DNA from: Paramecium octaurelia
Lineage: Eukaryota; Ciliophora; Oligohymenophorea; Peniculida; Parameciidae
DNA: 64,000 bases
Assembly (NCBI GenBank): GCA_905182995.1
Contig: CAJJDP010000030.1
Span: forward strand, 252,747-316,746
Direction of reading: 5' to 3'
Part shown: piece after piece, positions 60,152 through 64,000 of the stretch
How positions within the stretch are numbered: position 1 is the first letter of the stretch
Layout: each line of letters begins with the position of its first letter
Made by a program: the position numbers and the translations under genes
The notes under the pieces: generated by a model
Seen by the model: the letters and a program-made list of their open reading frames with translations, nothing else
Told to the model about the DNA's origin: nothing
The model's database searches: none

Positions 60152-61693
60152 TTAATTTGTTTATTATTGTATGGTGATCAAATAACATTATTTCATCTCA
60201 ATATTCATTTGCATATATTAATTTATATAATTGATATTCTTGATTATTTATTATTTCTTTTATAATCAATAATAATAATATAAATGGAATTTTACAATAA
60301 TTACAAATACATAAAAAAATTATGTAGTTATAAGTATTAAATTATATATAGAGTAATTATTGCTCAAACTTTGAGATTTTCGTTCAAATTTTAATATATA
60401 TACTTAGAGTTTGCCATAGAATCTCGTCTTAGAGCAAATGGGAAAGCTGGTTTACTTTTTATGATTAAAGAACTTAAAAATGCTATATTAGCCTAGTTTT
60501 AAATCCTAATTAAATAATGATGAGCCTCCTTAAAAAAAAAATTCGTTATAATCGGTATCAATCCCAGTTTTAGTGAAAAATTATACAAAATTTTAATTTT
60601 TTTTGATTAAAAAGAAATTACTATCCAGACAATAATAATAAAATAATAATCTGTTATTATTATAATTATTCCAGGTTTTTTTTGTCTTCTGAATTTATAG
60701 AAAGCCTAGAGCAAACTTAGATTAAAAATATTCAATAGAATTTCCCATAAAAAAATATAAGTGAAATAATGTTCAAAGAATAATTTTTTTGAATTCCAAT
60801 ATATTTAAAATGAGAATTAAAAAAATGTTTAATACTCCTATTATTAGTATATAAATTCAAAAAAATATTCTCTCCATTATGGTAAATTAAAAAAAATAAC
60901 TCAGTGATAATTTAGATTTTAGTACTATTTATGTCATACCCTCCTTTTGTATTTTATTTAAATTTAATATTTTTTCTGAGATTAATGATAATTCTCCTCC
61001 TTATTACTATAAGCAATTTCAATAATTTAAAGGACAGAGGAACCTTCTTCCCTTTAAAATATTTCCTATTTCTGTGAATTCTAATTTAATCTTTTTCCAT
61101 AATATATTGTCAATTATAAACAAATCATCTAAAAACTTAATAAGACAAATTTATGAATAGGCTCTATTATTAATGCTTAAACTTAAGTTGTGATTGAGTA
61201 ACTTTAAATGACACTAAAGTATTAGAGTTTATATGATATTTTCACTTATATACACCATATATCTTTTATAAAAATATTGTGATTTAATACTGAATTAGGG
61301 TTCAAATTTGTTAGTTCCTTGGTGATTAAGATTAAAACAGGCAATCTTCTATATATTTTGTAGTTCTTATGAAATATGCTTAAATTATGTTTCTAATAAA
61401 GTGCTTTGTGCATATTCCATATAATTATTTAGGATTCATCTTTTTATTTATTCATGTATGATTTTTATTAAAGTAAAGAGTTTCCCTCTACTCATACCTT
61501 TTTATTATTAAATAAATTAAAAGTTGTTCTAAGCATGTTGTTTTTCATTTTATAGATTAATACTTAATCAAAAGAATTGCATATAAGTCTATTTTCCTTA
61601 TTTTTCAAAAAATACTGTTAAGATTTTATATAACATCAATGTTCTGAGTTGGTATTCTTTAAAATTAGACTTTCTGATTAAATAATATTATTT
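60152..61693. other. Gene-free AT-rich stretch
   Basis: About 1.5 kb with frequent TGA in all frames. No gene, RNA or repeat recognised. It separates two plus-strand genes. Confidence 0.45.
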
Positions 61694-62443
61694 ATGGGTA
61701 ATCAATGTTTGAGTTGTCTTAGAAAGTTAGTTTAAAGATAAAACATTAAGAATATGAGCGAATTACCTCAAACTGATATTCATCAGCAAGACGAGGCATA
61801 TACAAAAGTGGATAATGTTGATGAGTCAGAAAATTATCATGAACATTCAGAAGAGCAAATTCTGGCAATTTCAGATAATGTATAAGAAACTATTGACTAA
61901 TCAATTGATATCTTTCTTTACAGGATCAAGACTACTAAAGAGTTTGAGGAGATTTTTAGGGATGATTAACTTGCAATCCTATTTAAGAGTTTTAAACATG
62001 CAGAGAGATACACGGTAATATAAATAAAATACGAATTCAAAATGAAGAAGACATGCATTAACGACTTTTTGAATTATACTTATCTAACTCACATAGATTA
62101 ATTTACTACATTGCAGACAACAAGTGAATTCTAACTAATTTATGCAAGTTTCAAGAAAATTTAATTTGTTGACTCTAGAGAATATGTTTTCATCAAATAT
62201 TAGAAGCAGCTTTCTTAACATAAGTATATCTAAGTAATTCGCTCTATTAACTCTGATTAATCATAGTAAACTACAAGGGGAATTATTTATATAAGTGGTT
62301 TTCTTTTGGAAGAAATGCCAAATTAAGAGATAAGAGTCTAAGCATATGCTGAAGTAGATTTTAAGATCAAATTACCTCCTGGTATGATAAAGAAGGCATT
62401 ATCTATTGAGCTTAAAAGGGCCCTTTAATAATTCATTAATTGA
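61694..62443 (+). CDS. START-like lipid-binding protein, acylated N-terminus
   Basis: A 249-residue intronless frame. The start MGNQCLSCLRK has Gly2 for myristoylation and two nearby cysteines for palmitoylation, so membrane attachment is likely. An acidic linker follows. The C-terminal about 170 residues resemble a START lipid-transfer domain: FKKIQFVDSREYVFIKYQKQ, then IQVIRSINSD, the strand TRGIIYISGFLLEEM, VQAYAEVDFKIKLPPGMI and a last helix (KKALSIELKRALQQF). The pattern of a D-x-R-E-(Y/F)-V-(F/Y) strand, an S-I/V turn, a G-(F/Y) strand and a P-x-(W/M)-(L/I) final helix is typical of the fold. The lipid is unknown. Confidence 0.75.
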
Positions 62444-62475
62444 TTATATATTTATTTTATTTCTGGATTTGTGAT

Positions 62476-62766
62476 ATGCAATCTAAAGCTATCTAATAAT
62501 TCGTTCAAAAACAGATTTAGCAGTAAAAAACAAAGCAAGAAAAACCTAAGGTAGAAGAGGAATAGACAATAGAGAGACGACCACATAAATTGATGAGACA
62601 AATTAAGAAGAAAATTCTTAAAAAGCCTAAATAAGTAGTAAAATAATAAAGGCAATAACCAAAAAAACATAAACCTATAAAGGCATAAGAGAATCAAATA
62701 GATTAGAATTACGTTGTATATAAACCAAATGAAAAAATAATGAGTAGATTAAAGCATTATTTATGA
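62476..62766 (+). CDS. Small basic Lys/Gln-rich protein (96 aa)
   Basis: A 97-codon frame starting MQSKAIQQFVQKQIQQQ, only 32 bp after the START-like gene. More than a third of the residues are Lys, Arg or Gln (RRPHKLMRQIKKKILKKPK; RQQPKKHKPIKAQ). It ends VYKPNEKIMSRLKHYL. The composition suits a nucleic-acid- or chromatin-binding protein. No intron, signal peptide or motif is visible. The frame uses TAA/TAG as Gln at many positions, which supports it being real. Confidence 0.6.
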
Positions 62767-63340
62767 AATTGTATATACGCATTTATAAATCCTCTAGTTG
62801 TGTTACTTCAAATATGATTGAGATAACATAGAATATTTAACAACGTTAATTTCGATTTCGTTTATTGTTTCCTAATTGGGAGATACAATATTGTAAATAT
62901 TACTTTTTTTCTTATTTCTAAATAAATAATTATTTCTTGTTCAGTTGTGTTGTATAAATCAGATATTTTGTCTATTTATGGAGCAGTTACACGGATAATT
63001 TGAATTAAATTAAACTATTCTTACAATGCGATTGATTTTGGAAAGTTAATAAAATGAAATATTTTAACATGAAATTAGATTGATCAATTATTAACTGAAA
63101 TCAAGGTTTTGAATGTTTGATGAATCTAATAATGGGTGGGTTGTAATAATGCTCATGATTTATTAATAAAATAAAGTATAGATGTTTAGCATAACATTTC
63201 TTTTTAGATATTGAAACTTATACAGATTTAAGTCTAAAGATGATTATATTAATATACATTAATGATGCGTAATGTTATTACATATCATAAATATTAATAT
63301 CTTAAAATTATTTCTCTGTCTACAGTGATTCCGATTAGTT
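62767..63340. other. Gene-free stretch
   Basis: About 570 AT-rich bases between two plus-strand genes; nothing recognised. Confidence 0.4.
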
Positions 63341-63767
63341 ATGAAGATTATCGAAGAAATAAAAAATCAAGTGGAGTAGGAAATGAAAAAAATGATTGGG
63401 AAATGTATTGAAAAGAGATACGCCAAACTAACTGATAAACTAAAATAGGAGTTCATTATAAAGGTAGTGCGAAATGGGTAAACAATTAGATAAGTATGAT
63501 GTTAATATAATCTAGGCATCAAAAGACTTGTGTATAAACTATTCTTCAGCGAAAGCAATCATGTCAAATTACAGAAAATCATTTTGCAGTGGAAAATAGA
63601 ATATTAATTTGGTACCAAGATAGGTTAAAGTGAATGACAAATATGACTGGAAGAAATTTAAAATTCTGACATACTGTGAGGAGGCACAAACTAATGAATA
63701 TACGATGGAAACATTTGCAAAACACATAAACCAATTAAATTAAGATAAAGTGTTAATTGACCTTTGA
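63341..63767 (+). CDS. Small helix-turn-helix protein (134 aa)
   Basis: A 22-nt intron lies between GQTIRQ and ASKDLCIN; splicing leaves 405 coding bases. Residues about 30-75 form a helix-turn-helix (KLTDKLKQEFIIKVV, NGQTIRQASKDLCIN, YSSAKAIMSNYRKS) closely related in pattern to the HTH of the gene at 41413-42228 (shared TI-x-x-A-x-x-L-x-I-N and SxAKAIMxxYRK). Here the intron falls inside the HTH, unlike in that gene. The flanking sequence is basic at both ends, with a short acidic C-terminus. No catalytic domain. Probably a stand-alone DNA-binding protein of transposon origin or a transcription factor. Confidence 0.75.
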
Positions 63768-63835
63768 GAACAAGGTATGATTTTAACAATACTTTATAAA
63801 TTTCTATAATCATTTTTAATTCAATATAATTAAAC

Positions 63836-64000
63836 ATGATATTTTTATCAACTGTGATAAAGATTGGAGTGAGTTTTTTGATTCTTTCAGGCTTAACAAC
63901 ATGCTATTATTATTATTCTTCGACTAATAATACCTAAATAATTGATCAAAGTGTTTCAGCATATCAAAGAGAATAAGTTGTGTCACAAAGAGATGAAATA
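63836..64000 (+). CDS. Start of a membrane/secreted protein, cut by window
   Basis: Begins MIFLSTVIKIGVSFLILSG, a signal peptide or signal anchor, followed by a Tyr-rich stretch and then a polar region (NNTQIIDQSVSAYQRE). The frame is open to the window's right edge. Function cannot be judged. Confidence 0.5.

Noticed and set aside
59274-60374. Longer YIF1-like protein running to TGA at 60372
   Set aside because: Skipping the last 23-nt intron gives a long frame of odd composition. Splicing it restores the family's final membrane span and an exact frame ending at 60151.
1-64000. TGA decoded as an amino acid
   Set aside because: TGA ends every well-supported complete gene at the expected place, and tryptophan is encoded by TGG in those genes. 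In-frame TGA appears only in degenerate regions.
1-64000. Tetrahymena, Stentor or Euplotes as the source
   Set aside because: Introns are consistently 20-29 nt (too short for Tetrahymena, longer than the 15-16 nt of Stentor); TAA/TAG are Gln, which excludes Stentor's standard code and Euplotes' TGA-Cys code.
1-64000. CRISPR arrays, rRNA, tRNA or insertion sequences
   Set aside because: No regularly spaced repeats with unique spacers, no cloverleaf or rRNA-like GC-rich block, and no transposase with terminal repeats was seen. A tRNA scan was not possible, so a single tRNA could be missed.

Overview
The window reads as a ciliate somatic (macronuclear) chromosome, most likely Paramecium or a close relative. 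Three things show this. First, long reading frames appear only if TAA and TAG are read as glutamine and TGA is the only stop. Second, genes are interrupted by many introns of about 20-29 nt, nearly all GTA...TAG or GT...AG, and removing them restores exact reading frames. For most genes below, total length minus introns is divisible by three. Third, the DNA is very AT-rich and most genes are packed tens to a few hundred bases apart on both strands. ORFs called with the standard code are therefore fragments of much longer genes.

Layout. 0-5 kb: a calcium-dependent protein kinase (cut by the left edge), a PLGRKT homologue, an unassigned polytopic membrane protein and a BT1-type folate/biopterin transporter. 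5-6 kb: a decayed gene. 6.3-11.8 kb: one intronless 1816-codon ciliate protein of unknown function. 11.9-18 kb: a tandem pair of paralogues joining a bacterial-type receiver domain, a NEK-like kinase and a C-terminal DEP-like/DUF547 region. 18.4-25.3 kb: a coiled-coil protein, a large secreted protein with an A-B-A-B repeat of lectin-like modules, and two small hypothetical genes. 25.3-27.5 kb: no supported gene. 27.5-35 kb: a 4CXXC_R1 (CDCA7-type) zinc-finger protein, a secreted trichocyst-matrix-like protein with an acidic repeat tail, and a 974-aa coiled coil. 35-44.6 kb: a cap-binding (CBP80-like) pseudogene, a membrane protein, a B-box-like zinc-binding protein, a helix-turn-helix protein, a coiled-coil protein and several gene remnants.

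44.6-58 kb: a divergent UDP-sugar pyrophosphorylase and, divergently, a giant HUWE1-type HECT ubiquitin ligase with UBA, UBM, poly-Gln and HECT regions. This locus carries a perfect 1345-bp direct duplication around a single N, almost certainly an unmerged contig overlap. 58-64 kb: MLF1-like, YIF1-like, START-like and small basic proteins, a second HTH protein related to the one at 41 kb, and the start of another gene.

The genes show no operon-like functional grouping, as expected for a ciliate. The most unusual content is the receiver-NEK-DUF547 tandem pair. It could couple phosphorelay-type input to a Ser/Thr kinase in one polypeptide, and its two copies show sharply uneven divergence that suggests gene conversion. 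All domain calls were made by eye; no database search was run.
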